Part shown: positions 1 to 7,294 of the stretch, piece by piece | How the letters are laid out: every line of letters begins with the position of its first letter | Numbering within the stretch: position 1 is the stretch's first letter | DNA from: Flavobacteriales bacterium | GTDB taxonomy: Bacteria; Bacteroidota; Bacteroidia; Flavobacteriales_C; GCA-002722245 | DNA: 35,009 nucleotides | Direction: 5' to 3' | Assembly: GCA_002720635.1 (NCBI GenBank) | Contig: PBJD01000014.1 | Location: forward strand, 80,026-115,034 | The notes under the pieces: generated by a model | The model's input: the letters and a program-made list of their open reading frames with translations, nothing else | Databases searched by the model: none | What the model was told of the DNA's origin: nothing | Translations under genes and position numbers: made by a program

Positions 1-404
1 GTATCATTTTCATTAACAATGGGTATATAATCGTGTTTTAAAAGCTCTAAAATTGTTTCTTTTGTATTTACTCGAGAATCATTTCCTTTTAAATCATAAT
101 GGGTAAGAAGACATTGCGCGGCATTTAAGCCAAAGTCATTAAAAACCTCGATATATATCTGCATTAATTTAGGCTGACCAATAGCAGATAGAGCGGATTT
201 ATTTTTGATTATTTTTTTCTCATTATTCAATTTAATAAACTGACGAGCGGTTGCAATTGCACCTGAAGACACCAAAATGACACTGTATTCTTTTTTTAAC
301 TCAAGGATTTGTCTCGAGATATCTTCGATTTTCCCTCGAGAAATATTTTCTGTTCCGGCAGTTAAAGTAGAGGTGCCTATTTTTAAAACTATAATCGGTT
401 TCAT
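1..404 (-). CDS. proB: Glutamate 5-kinase, N-terminal part (truncated by window edge)
   Basis: This is the first enzyme of proline synthesis, phosphorylating L-glutamate to gamma-glutamyl phosphate in the cytoplasm. About 134 residues are visible, and the C-terminal part lies outside the window. The N-terminus reads MKPIIVLKIGTSTLT, the nucleotide-binding start of the amino-acid kinase fold. It is followed by VILVSSGAIATAR, then SAIGQPKLM, and near the edge VNEND, all typical of glutamate 5-kinase. The start is fixed by a TAATG junction: the A at 404 is the last base of the proA stop and the first base of this ATG, so translation is probably coupled to proA. The gene is the last visible member of a proC-proA-proB unit. 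Whether a PUA domain follows cannot be seen. Confidence 0.93.
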   Translation of the reverse strand, partial: MKPIIVLKIGTSTLTAGTENISRGKIEDISRQILELKKEYSVILVSSGAIATARQFIKLNNEKKIIKNKSALSAIGQPKLMQIYIEVFNDFGLNAAQCLLTHYDLKGNDSRVNTKETILELLKHDYIPIVNEND

Positions 405-1594
405 TATCCTCTTATTTGACCGTTTCCTTTAATAAACCATTTGTTGGTAACCAATTGTCCAGTAGCGACAGGTCCCCTGAAATGAAGCTTTTGTGTAGAT
501 ATTGCGATTTCAGCTCCAAAACCTAGTTGTCCTCCATCTGTGAATCGTGATGATGCGTTTTGATATACAGCAGCACAATCAACTCTGTTTTGAAAATCTT
601 CTGCTGTTGCATCATTTGATGCTACAATTACCGCTGAATGTCCTCCAGAATGTAAGTTTATTTTGTCGATGGCTTCATCTATATTGTTTACCTCTCCAAG
701 GAGAATCTTTGCAGCTAAAAATTCATCAGAGTAAACATTCTCCTCCATTTTATGAACGCCATTTATTGCTTCTATTTGCTCCCCATCCGCTAATATTTCC
801 ATATTCAATCGAGCTAATTCTTGTACTAAAGTTTCCACTTTTTCAGCGAAATTGGGCAGGCTTTTATGAATTAAAACTTTATCGATAGCATTGCAAACAC
901 TTAATCTACTTTTTCCATTCAGCACAATGTCAATAGCCATGTCAAAATCACATTTATCATGGATGTATACAAAGTTGTTTCCTCTTCCACTAATGAGAAG
1001 AGGGACGGAGGTATTTGTTCTGATATAATTTATTAAACCTTCGCCTCCTCTCGGGATAATCAGGTCTAATTTGTGCGTGTTTTCTTTTAATAACTTTTGT
1101 GTTTCTTCCCTATTAATATCAAGGTAGGTAACAAAATCGATTGGGATATTGTTGTTTTCCAGGGCTTTGTGCCATAGACCTACTAAAAAAAGATTTGAAT
1201 TTTTAGACTCTTTTCCTCCTTTTAACAAAATTTTATTTCCTCCTTTAAAGGCTGTTATCGCAGCTTCAATAGTAACATCTGGACGAGATTCATAAATAAT
1301 AAGTATGTTTCCAAAAGGGACTACCTTATTTTGAACAAGCATACCATTTGGATGTGTATATTCATGAAGAACTTTTCCCTGAGGATCTTCATCAGAGATA
1401 ATTTCTTCAACCGCTGAGACCATTCCGTCTACCTTTTTTTTGTCTACTTTTAATCGATCAATCAGAGTAGGGTCGATATTTTGAGCATTATCTAAATCAA
1501 TTTTATTTCGAGCAATAATTTCCGATTTGTTTTCGTCAATTAGTTTGGCTAAATCTTTTAGCGCTCTATTTTTTGTTTCGGTAGAGAAAATCAT
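404..1594 (-). CDS. proA: Gamma-glutamyl phosphate reductase (glutamate-5-semialdehyde dehydrogenase)
   Basis: The enzyme reduces gamma-glutamyl phosphate to glutamate-5-semialdehyde with NADPH, the second step of proline synthesis. At 396 aa it is slightly shorter than the usual 410-420. Visible landmarks are IIYESRPDVTIEAA near residues 99-112, the ILLKGGKES lysine region near 122-130, IIPRGG near 179-184, and the catalytic cysteine in SVCNAIDKVL at about residue 234. The C-terminus has the family's FGAEIAISTQKLHFRGPV stretch. One oddity is the segment before the catalytic Cys, which reads SGRGNNFVYIHDKCD where many ProA proteins carry a His/Asp-Gly-x-Cys-His pattern. It lies 20 bp after proC and overlaps proB by one base, so the three genes are very probably one operon. 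Confidence 0.94.
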   Translation of the reverse strand: MIFSTETKNRALKDLAKLIDENKSEIIARNKIDLDNAQNIDPTLIDRLKVDKKKVDGMVSAVEEIISDEDPQGKVLHEYTHPNGMLVQNKVVPFGNILIIYESRPDVTIEAAITAFKGGNKILLKGGKESKNSNLFLVGLWHKALENNNIPIDFVTYLDINREETQKLLKENTHKLDLIIPRGGEGLINYIRTNTSVPLLISGRGNNFVYIHDKCDFDMAIDIVLNGKSRLSVCNAIDKVLIHKSLPNFAEKVETLVQELARLNMEILADGEQIEAINGVHKMEENVYSDEFLAAKILLGEVNNIDEAIDKINLHSGGHSAVIVASNDATAEDFQNRVDCAAVYQNASSRFTDGGQLGFGAEIAISTQKLHFRGPVATGQLVTNKWFIKGNGQIRG

Positions 1595-1614
1595 ATTCTA
1601 AAGTTCGTAATATA

Positions 1615-2415
1615 TTATGAATTCCCAAGCTCTAAAGCTCGTTTATAAGCAGCAAAAGCCCCTTTTTTGATAGAATCTTTAACATTGTTGCTTTCAAATG
1701 AGTTGATTGCTTCAATTGTTGTGCCCCCTTTTGAACACACTTTTTCAATCCATTCCGATGTTGAGAGGTCGTTTCTACGATATAATTCAACCGCACCATC
1801 AAAAGTTTGACTTACTATTTTTTTTGCTTCTTCTTCAGAAAATCCAAACTCTTTAGCGGCATTTATAAGGCCTTCCATAAAGTATAATATGTATGCTGTC
1901 CCACTCCCGGATAACCCTGTTGATTTATCAATGTCATCCTCGGTTTTTACTTGAATCACTTCTCCTGTTGATTCCAAAATTTGAACAACAATTTTTTCTT
2001 CTTCAATAGAGAGATTTTTGGATGCAGTAAATGCTGTCATTCCTTTCCCTATCATAGCAGGTAGATTAGGCATTGAACGAACTATTTTTTCAAGGCCTAT
2101 ACCATTCTCAATAGTACTTATTTTTACCCCTGCCATAACGGAAATAACAACTTGATGTTTACTGGTGTGATTTTTGATAGATTCAAACACATCTTTGGCA
2201 TGAAAAGGTTTCACCGCAATTAATAGTATGTCTGCGTTTTTAATGCAGTCTTCAGCATTATTATATATATCAAAATCAGGTTCTGTCTTTACAAGTTGTG
2301 TGAATACATCTCCTGTTTCTAAAATTGAAATTCTTTCTGTTAATAAACCTGCCTGGTGGATTCCTTTTGCATAGGTAATGCCCATATTTCCACCCCCGAT
2401 AACTACTAGTTTCAT
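1615..2415 (-). CDS. proC: Pyrroline-5-carboxylate reductase
   Basis: This is the last step of proline synthesis, NAD(P)H-dependent reduction of pyrroline-5-carboxylate to L-proline. At 266 aa it has the normal family length. The N-terminus has a Rossmann motif (VVIGGGNMG, residues 4-12), the middle has VISVMAGVKI and RSMPNLPA, and the C-terminal dimerisation and active-site helix carries GLSGSGTAYI. The Rossmann start directly after MKL supports the ATG at 2415. It is the first gene of the proC-proA-proB unit. A -7-like element, TATATTTA at 2420-2427, lies four bases before the ATG, so the mRNA may have little or no leader. Confidence 0.95.
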   Translation of the reverse strand: MKLVVIGGGNMGITYAKGIHQAGLLTERISILETGDVFTQLVKTEPDFDIYNNAEDCIKNADILLIAVKPFHAKDVFESIKNHTSKHQVVISVMAGVKISTIENGIGLEKIVRSMPNLPAMIGKGMTAFTASKNLSIEEEKIVVQILESTGEVIQVKTEDDIDKSTGLSGSGTAYILYFMEGLINAAKEFGFSEEEAKKIVSQTFDGAVELYRRNDLSTSEWIEKVCSKGGTTIEAINSFESNNVKDSIKKGAFAAYKRALELGNS

Positions 2416-2419
2416 GATG

Positions 2420-2427
2420 TAAATATA
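2420..2427 (-). promoter_or_regulatory. Candidate -7 element of the proCAB operon
   Basis: Read on the minus strand this is TATATTTA, seven of eight matches to the Bacteroidota -7 consensus TAnnTTTG. It ends four bases before the proC ATG. A TTTG lies upstream at 2441-2444, but with only 13 bases between the elements, shorter than the usual 17-23, so the -33 box is not convincing. Confidence 0.4.
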
Positions 2428-2627
2428 GTAAAGGGCTTTACAAATACGAAGTTTAATTTTTATTCTACAGCCTTTATAAGGTTACCGGTTTTTTGTAGCG
2501 ATTTATCAAAAAGTCTAATTAGTAAAGGTCTTGATAAAGTTTTAAAAGATGAATTAAAACATGCTATACTATTTCTTTATAATTAACGTTTAGCTCATTG
2601 TTTTGATACAATCAAATTTGAACTAAC

Positions 2628-3362
2628 ATGAAATTCATCTTAAAATACATTCTTTTATTTTCACCAATTTTAGTTAAAAGTCAAAATTTTACTTACTTAG
2701 CTCTTGAATTTGGTCCTAAATTTGAAAATTATCAACATTTCGACAATGGTAATGAACTTCATACAAAGCCTTTTTTTCATAGTCCTATTGGTGGTTTGAT
2801 AGTTGGTCATGAGGTACAAAATAAATTAGCATTTGAAACAGGTTTTTTGATTAATAATTATGGAGAAAGCTATAGGTTTAAAGGTGATTTTGGAGATTTT
2901 ACATCTACATCTATTTTAGCCTGTCAACTGCCATTACGATTAAAAAACAGGATTAACTTATGGAAAAATAAATTAGATCTTTCGACAATAGTTGGTTATT
3001 CACTCGTAATTAATAATTATTATGATGTTACATCATCCGGTTTATATGAATCTTTTAGTTCGTCTTCCGGTAGTATTTACCACGTATATTCCGAGTATGT
3101 TTCCAAAAGTCAAAAAAGGTTCTTTGGGTTAATTGAAACAGGTGTTGAATTGGACTATAAATTAAATAATTCCTCAACTCTTTATCTAAGTACAACATAT
3201 TTAGCTGGCTTAAGTAAGGTGGTTGAATTAGATGTTTTGTACTCCATCAATGAGGGGAAGGAGGAAACAGCAAATGTTTTTTCAAATGGTGATTACTTTA
3301 GTATACTTTTTGGAATCAGATATCCCCTGGCAAATTTGCTGCCAGATAAAATACAAGACTAG
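2628..3362 (+). CDS. Exported protein, probable outer-membrane beta-barrel
   Basis: I do not recognise a named family. The 244-aa protein starts with a signal peptide (MKFILKYILLFSPILVKSQN, cleavage likely before QN), followed by alternating polar and hydrophobic segments rich in aromatic residues, Gly and Asn. Examples are the stretch with GFLINNYGESYRF and the C-terminal FSILFGIRYPLA. This pattern fits the small outer-membrane beta-barrel proteins (PorT-like or OMP_b-brl type) common in Bacteroidota, though the assignment rests on composition and pattern rather than a specific motif. It is a lone plus-strand gene between the proCAB and putA genes on the other strand. The 212-bp upstream region holds an imperfect promoter-like CAAATTTG at 2610-2617 and an 8-bp inverted repeat, TTTATCAA/TTGATAAA, at 2502-2538. 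Confidence 0.7.
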   Translation: MKFILKYILLFSPILVKSQNFTYLALEFGPKFENYQHFDNGNELHTKPFFHSPIGGLIVGHEVQNKLAFETGFLINNYGESYRFKGDFGDFTSTSILACQLPLRLKNRINLWKNKLDLSTIVGYSLVINNYYDVTSSGLYESFSSSSGSIYHVYSEYVSKSQKRFFGLIETGVELDYKLNNSSTLYLSTTYLAGLSKVVELDVLYSINEGKEETANVFSNGDYFSILFGIRYPLANLLPDKIQD

Positions 3363-3437
3363 TATAAAAGAGAGTTTGGTAATTGGAATAAGAGACCTTG
3401 TTTTTGTGTGTAGTAATTTTACTTCTCATATGAATTA

Positions 3438-6400
3438 TTAAATATTGGTTTCTCCCATTAAATTCCCATATCTGTGAAAGTTGATGGATAAACTTTGCTC
3501 TGTAAAGTAATTCAGGAGCTCAAATCGGCCGTTTGTATTCGGAGTTCGATTTGAAACATGTATGTTGTTCAGGTGACATTCTTTCATAAACTCTTCAGGT
3601 AGTATTTTTATTAAGCTCCTTAGTATGGTGTCTTCATCAATATCTTTGAGGATATTGTTTAGTTCGTCTGGTTTAATTGGTGTGCCGTTCAATTTATTGT
3701 TTGCGTCTGTTGAGAAGAGTGTAAAAGGCAAGTTAATCGTTTCGCATGAGAACCGTACGATTTCCAGGTCTTCTTTTTTGGTTTTTTCATCGATGAGAAT
3801 AATGACATTTTTTGCTTTTTGATACCGAAATATATTGTGTTGACCTCTAATTTTGGAGTAGTCAATCTCTTTTTTAAAGTGGTTTTCATAAATAGATTTG
3901 AAGCTGTCTTTTATTTCTGTATTCGAAATTTTATCTGGGTTATAATTTATAAATTGTCTGACGTAGTTTGGTCCTCCGGCTTTCATCCCAAATCCAAATG
4001 AAGAGGCTTTTATACCACCAAAAGGTTGTCTTTGAACAATTGCGCCGGTCGTACTTCTGTTGGCATATAAATTGCCCGCTTTCACCTTATTTTTCCAGTA
4101 CTCCACTTCTTGATGAGAGAGAGACTCTATGCCACTTGTTAGCCCATAAGGGGTGCCATTAACCAGGTCAATTGCCTCTTCCAGGTTTTCTGCTTTCATT
4201 ACACAAAGAATTGGTCCAAAAAGTTCGTTTTTATATTCAAAATCTTCTTTAGTTATTCCCCATTTGATACCTGGTGAGAGAATTTGATTTTCTTTGATCA
4301 ATGGTTTTAATAGCCAGTCTTTTTCTTTTGTGTTTTTTAACACCTTTTTTATTTTATCATTTATGGGAACAGTAATAGGGCCAATCTTTGTTTCAAAATC
4401 CCATGGATTACCCACTTTCTTACTTTCGGAAGCATCCTTCAGTAGTAGTTTAAATTGTTTGTTCTCATACACTTCTTTTTCCAAAATAAGCAATGATGTT
4501 GCTGAGCATTTTTGACCACTATTTCCAAAAGCAGAATTAACAACGTTCGAAATTGCTTGTTCTTTATCAGCTAATGCGGTTACTATAGTTGCATTTTTAC
4601 CCCCTGTTTCTGCATAAAGTTTTAAATAAGGGTTTCTTTGCAATAAAAATTGCGCGGTTTCATTACCGCCAGTTAAAATTACTGCGTCGAAAATATTTCC
4701 TGAACTAAGAAAGTTGTCCAAAGTTTTCTCTTCACTAGGCAAGAAATAAAAAGCATCTTTAGGAATTCCTGCATCCCAGAGACAGCTACTGATTAAATAT
4801 GCTGTTCCGGCAGCATTTTGGGATGGTTTAAGGATAACTCTTTTGCCTGACGCAAGCGATGCTAATACACCTCCAATGGGAATTGCAACGGGAAAATTCC
4901 ATGGAGAGAGAATTAAATTTATTCCGGAGCTGTTGTAGTCAATATTTTCTTTTTTTAAATCAAGAATGGATTCAGCGTAATAGTTTGCAAAATCAATTGC
5001 TTCTGATACTTCAATATCCACTTCTTTGGGAAGTTTACCCAATTCTGAAACAGCCATTCCAATTAAATCAGCTCTTTTTTCTGAGATGTGTTTGGCTACC
5101 TCTTTAAGCAGTCTATACCTCTGGTCTGGAGTTTTGGTATACCATGAAGAAGAGTTTTGAATTGCATTTTTATAGTCTTCCTCTGTGGCTAATTCGTATT
5201 CCCAGGGTAATTGTTTTCTCCAGTTTTTTTGGTGAATTTTTAAGCGGTTGTTTTTATGACTCGACCCAACAATCGGGATAATTGAAATATCGGATGTGTT
5301 CAGCCATTTTTTTCGGATTTTTCGAATCCAGTCTCGATTCAATTCATGTGTAAAGTCTGTATCGGGACAGTTTTTGAATCCATCTTCAATTTCATATTTC
5401 TCCGATAAGCGATTTTGTTTTCTGTTGGGGTCAATTTGCACAGAATTTATCATTTTTAAAGACGTTAAGAATTGGTCTTTTAAAACATTCCATTTCCTAG
5501 AGTCTATATCAAGATTGAATCCTTCTTTTAAAAAATTACCATCTTGAGTTCCTTCGTCAAGTCGTCTTACCAAATAGGCAATTGCATTTAAATAATTTTG
5601 TTTTTCAACAATTGGCGTATATAAAATTAGTCTTACACCTTTTTTATTGATTTCAATTGTGGTGGATTTTGCCATGCCCTCGAGCATTTCAAAATCTACG
5701 TGTTTTTGAAGGTTGTTTTTTAAAGTAAGGTTCAAACAAAATGCCAAGTCGAAAATATTATGTGATGCAACACCTACATTTAATGAAGCTACAGAAGATG
5801 GTACAAGAAGTTCCAGTAAAATCTTCTTGTAATTAGCATCTGTGTCCAGTTTATTGGAATAGGTTGCAAGTGGCCATCCATGCATGGAAGCTTCAGTTTT
5901 TTCCATTTCCAGATTTGCGCCTTTCACAATTCTGACCTTTACGGGCGCACCACCTTGTTTCACTCTTTCTTTTGCCCAATCTCTTAATTTTACGGATTCT
6001 TTATAGGTGTCAGGGAGGTACGCCTGCAATACAATTCCTGCCCTGATTGTTTTAAATTCTGGTTTGTTTAATGTGCGCTTAAATGTTTGAAGAGTAATGG
6101 ATAAATCTCGATATTCCTCCATGTCAAGATTTATGAATTTTTCAACGCCTGTAGACTCTCTTATTTTTAAGATCTCATGGTATAATATGGATAACCGTTG
6201 AATACATTCCTCAATTATTTCGTCGTGCGCAATAGCATCTATTTGGGAGTGTATTGTAGAAAGTTTAATGGATAAGTAATTAACGTTTTCATCATGTAAA
6301 AACTCAATGTATTTGTTGATTCTTTCTTTTGCCTCAAATTCTCCAATCAAAGTTTCACCAATTGGGTTCACATTAAGCGTTATTCCATGTTTTTTTCGTT

Positions 6401-6803
6401 TCAACACGTGTTCTTTAAACTTATTGGAGCCGTTAAAAAAAATGACTGGACTGGTCACTTCCTGGATTTGATTTAACATGAATGGAATGCTTACAGAGGG
6501 AAATTTATGTCCTATAATTCTGTACAAACGAACAAGAATACTCTCTGAAGGATTAAATAAGTTTTTATGTGCATTTGTAGAGTTGAAAAGATTGAATACA
6601 TAATTCGATATTCGGTCAAAATCGTTACTTCTAAAAGCAACATCCATGAGTTTTATCAGGAAATGTTTACTTTCTGGAGCGTCAAGTAAAGGACCTAGTC
6701 GGTCAGAGAAAGGATTTGTACCGTGGTTTTTGTTTGGCAGTTGAATTTCTTTGGCTAATTCAATGGTTTCATTAATTAATTCATCTGTTATTTTATTTGC
6801 CAT
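3438..6803 (-). CDS. putA: Bifunctional proline dehydrogenase / L-glutamate-gamma-semialdehyde dehydrogenase
   Basis: The enzyme oxidises proline to glutamate. An FAD-dependent proline dehydrogenase domain (about residues 60-440) makes P5C, and an NAD-dependent aldehyde dehydrogenase domain (about 530-985) makes glutamate. Dehydrogenase motifs are VRIVKGANLEMEK (291-302), VGVASHN (343-349) and the substrate-binding YLVRRLDEG, with Arg413-Arg414. The ALDH half has SPWNFPVAIPIGG, ILKPSQ (Lys659), AETGGKN (Glu732) and catalytic Cys766 in NSGQKCS. The last ~135 residues form an extra C-terminal domain ending in EQSLSINFHRYGNL; in long PutAs such a domain seals the substrate tunnel. There is no N-terminal ribbon-helix-helix DNA-binding domain, so it should not repress its own gene as E. 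coli PutA does. A 42-bp palindrome abuts the ATG. Confidence 0.96.
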   Translation of the reverse strand: MANKITDELINETIELAKEIQLPNKNHGTNPFSDRLGPLLDAPESKHFLIKLMDVAFRSNDFDRISNYVFNLFNSTNAHKNLFNPSESILVRLYRIIGHKFPSVSIPFMLNQIQEVTSPVIFFNGSNKFKEHVLKRKKHGITLNVNPIGETLIGEFEAKERINKYIEFLHDENVNYLSIKLSTIHSQIDAIAHDEIIEECIQRLSILYHEILKIRESTGVEKFINLDMEEYRDLSITLQTFKRTLNKPEFKTIRAGIVLQAYLPDTYKESVKLRDWAKERVKQGGAPVKVRIVKGANLEMEKTEASMHGWPLATYSNKLDTDANYKKILLELLVPSSVASLNVGVASHNIFDLAFCLNLTLKNNLQKHVDFEMLEGMAKSTTIEINKKGVRLILYTPIVEKQNYLNAIAYLVRRLDEGTQDGNFLKEGFNLDIDSRKWNVLKDQFLTSLKMINSVQIDPNRKQNRLSEKYEIEDGFKNCPDTDFTHELNRDWIRKIRKKWLNTSDISIIPIVGSSHKNNRLKIHQKNWRKQLPWEYELATEEDYKNAIQNSSSWYTKTPDQRYRLLKEVAKHISEKRADLIGMAVSELGKLPKEVDIEVSEAIDFANYYAESILDLKKENIDYNSSGINLILSPWNFPVAIPIGGVLASLASGKRVILKPSQNAAGTAYLISSCLWDAGIPKDAFYFLPSEEKTLDNFLSSGNIFDAVILTGGNETAQFLLQRNPYLKLYAETGGKNATIVTALADKEQAISNVVNSAFGNSGQKCSATSLLILEKEVYENKQFKLLLKDASESKKVGNPWDFETKIGPITVPINDKIKKVLKNTKEKDWLLKPLIKENQILSPGIKWGITKEDFEYKNELFGPILCVMKAENLEEAIDLVNGTPYGLTSGIESLSHQEVEYWKNKVKAGNLYANRSTTGAIVQRQPFGGIKASSFGFGMKAGGPNYVRQFINYNPDKISNTEIKDSFKSIYENHFKKEIDYSKIRGQHNIFRYQKAKNVIILIDEKTKKEDLEIVRFSCETINLPFTLFSTDANNKLNGTPIKPDELNNILKDIDEDTILRSLIKILPEEFMKECHLNNIHVSNRTPNTNGRFELLNYFTEQSLSINFHRYGNLMGETNI

Positions 6804-6804
6804 A

Positions 6805-6846
6805 ATCCGTTATTATTCATAGGCCTGCCTATGAATAATAACGGAT
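6805..6846. repeat. Perfect palindrome, 20-bp arms, 2-nt centre, abutting the putA start codon
   Basis: The left arm at 6805-6824 (ATCCGTTATTATTCATAGGC) is the exact reverse complement of the right arm at 6827-6846, with CT at 6825-6826 in the centre. Its end is one base from the putA start codon (ATG at 6801-6803 on the minus strand). In a putA transcript that includes it, the ribosome-loading region would sit in a near-perfect hairpin. No U-run follows on either strand, so it does not look like an intrinsic terminator for ridA. Candidate roles are an operator, a translation-blocking hairpin, an mRNA-processing site, or a dispersed genomic repeat. Confidence 0.97.
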
Positions 6847-6893
6847 AAAAATTCATAAAAGTTATTTCTTTAGTTATGCTATTTTCAATAGTA

Positions 6894-7274
6894 CTATTGG
6901 AATTCGGCAATAACAGAAATCTCAACACTTACGTCTTTTGGTAATCTTGCAACTTCAACACATTCTCGCGCTGGATGATTGCCTTCAAAATAAGATCCGT
7001 AAACTTCATTAATTCGTGCAAAGTCGTTTAAGTCTTTACAAAAAATAGATGCTTTTACAATATTGGATAAATCTAATCCAGCTTTGTTTAAAATTGCTTC
7101 TATGTTTTTCATCACCTGGTGTGTTTCTGCCTCTACAGATTCTGTAATTAGTTCCATTGTTTCAGGAATAAATGGAACCTGCCCGGAAACAAATAATAAA
7201 TTTCCTGTTCGAACAGATTGATTATAAGGCCCGATGGGAGCGGGAGCATTTTCTGTGTTGATTATTTCAGCCAT
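6894..7274 (-). CDS. ridA: RidA family reactive intermediate/imine deaminase
   Basis: RidA proteins hydrolyse the reactive enamine and imine intermediates released by PLP enzymes, protecting other PLP enzymes from damage. The 126-aa length is standard. The family signature is clear: IGPYNQSV near residues 14-21, LLFVSGQVP near 26-34, and HPARECVEVARLPKDVSVEI near 100-119, where Arg103 aligns with the substrate-carboxylate-binding arginine of E. coli RidA and the following Glu region is intact. It lies 20 bp after the lptD stop on the same strand as lptD, putA and proCAB, and is probably co-transcribed with lptD. PutA begins 90 bp downstream. Generic housekeeping imine removal is the safe reading. 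A specific link to the P5C imine made by PutA is possible but is inference only. Confidence 0.93.
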   Translation of the reverse strand: MAEIINTENAPAPIGPYNQSVRTGNLLFVSGQVPFIPETMELITESVEAETHQVMKNIEAILNKAGLDLSNIVKASIFCKDLNDFARINEVYGSYFEGNHPARECVEVARLPKDVSVEISVIAEFQ

Positions 7275-7294
7275 TTATTGAGTTTTTGTTAGTT

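Noticed and set aside
547-888. 113-codon plus-strand reading frame
   Set aside because: It is antisense to the conserved catalytic region of proA and encodes a low-complexity Leu/His-rich sequence. Similar frames inside putA, secDF and lptD were dismissed for the same reason.
2502-2538. Inverted repeat TTTATCAA/TTGATAAA in the proC-2628 intergenic region
   Set aside because: The arms are short and AT-rich with a 21-base gap, likely by chance in this composition, and no promoter element is aligned with it.
3232-3441. 69-codon frame overlapping the end of the exported protein gene
   Set aside because: It is out of frame within the 2628-3362 gene, has no conserved features and runs into the convergent putA end.
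6805-6846. Palindrome as an intrinsic terminator of ridA
   Set aside because: No T-run follows the hairpin on either strand, and it reaches to one base from the putA ATG.
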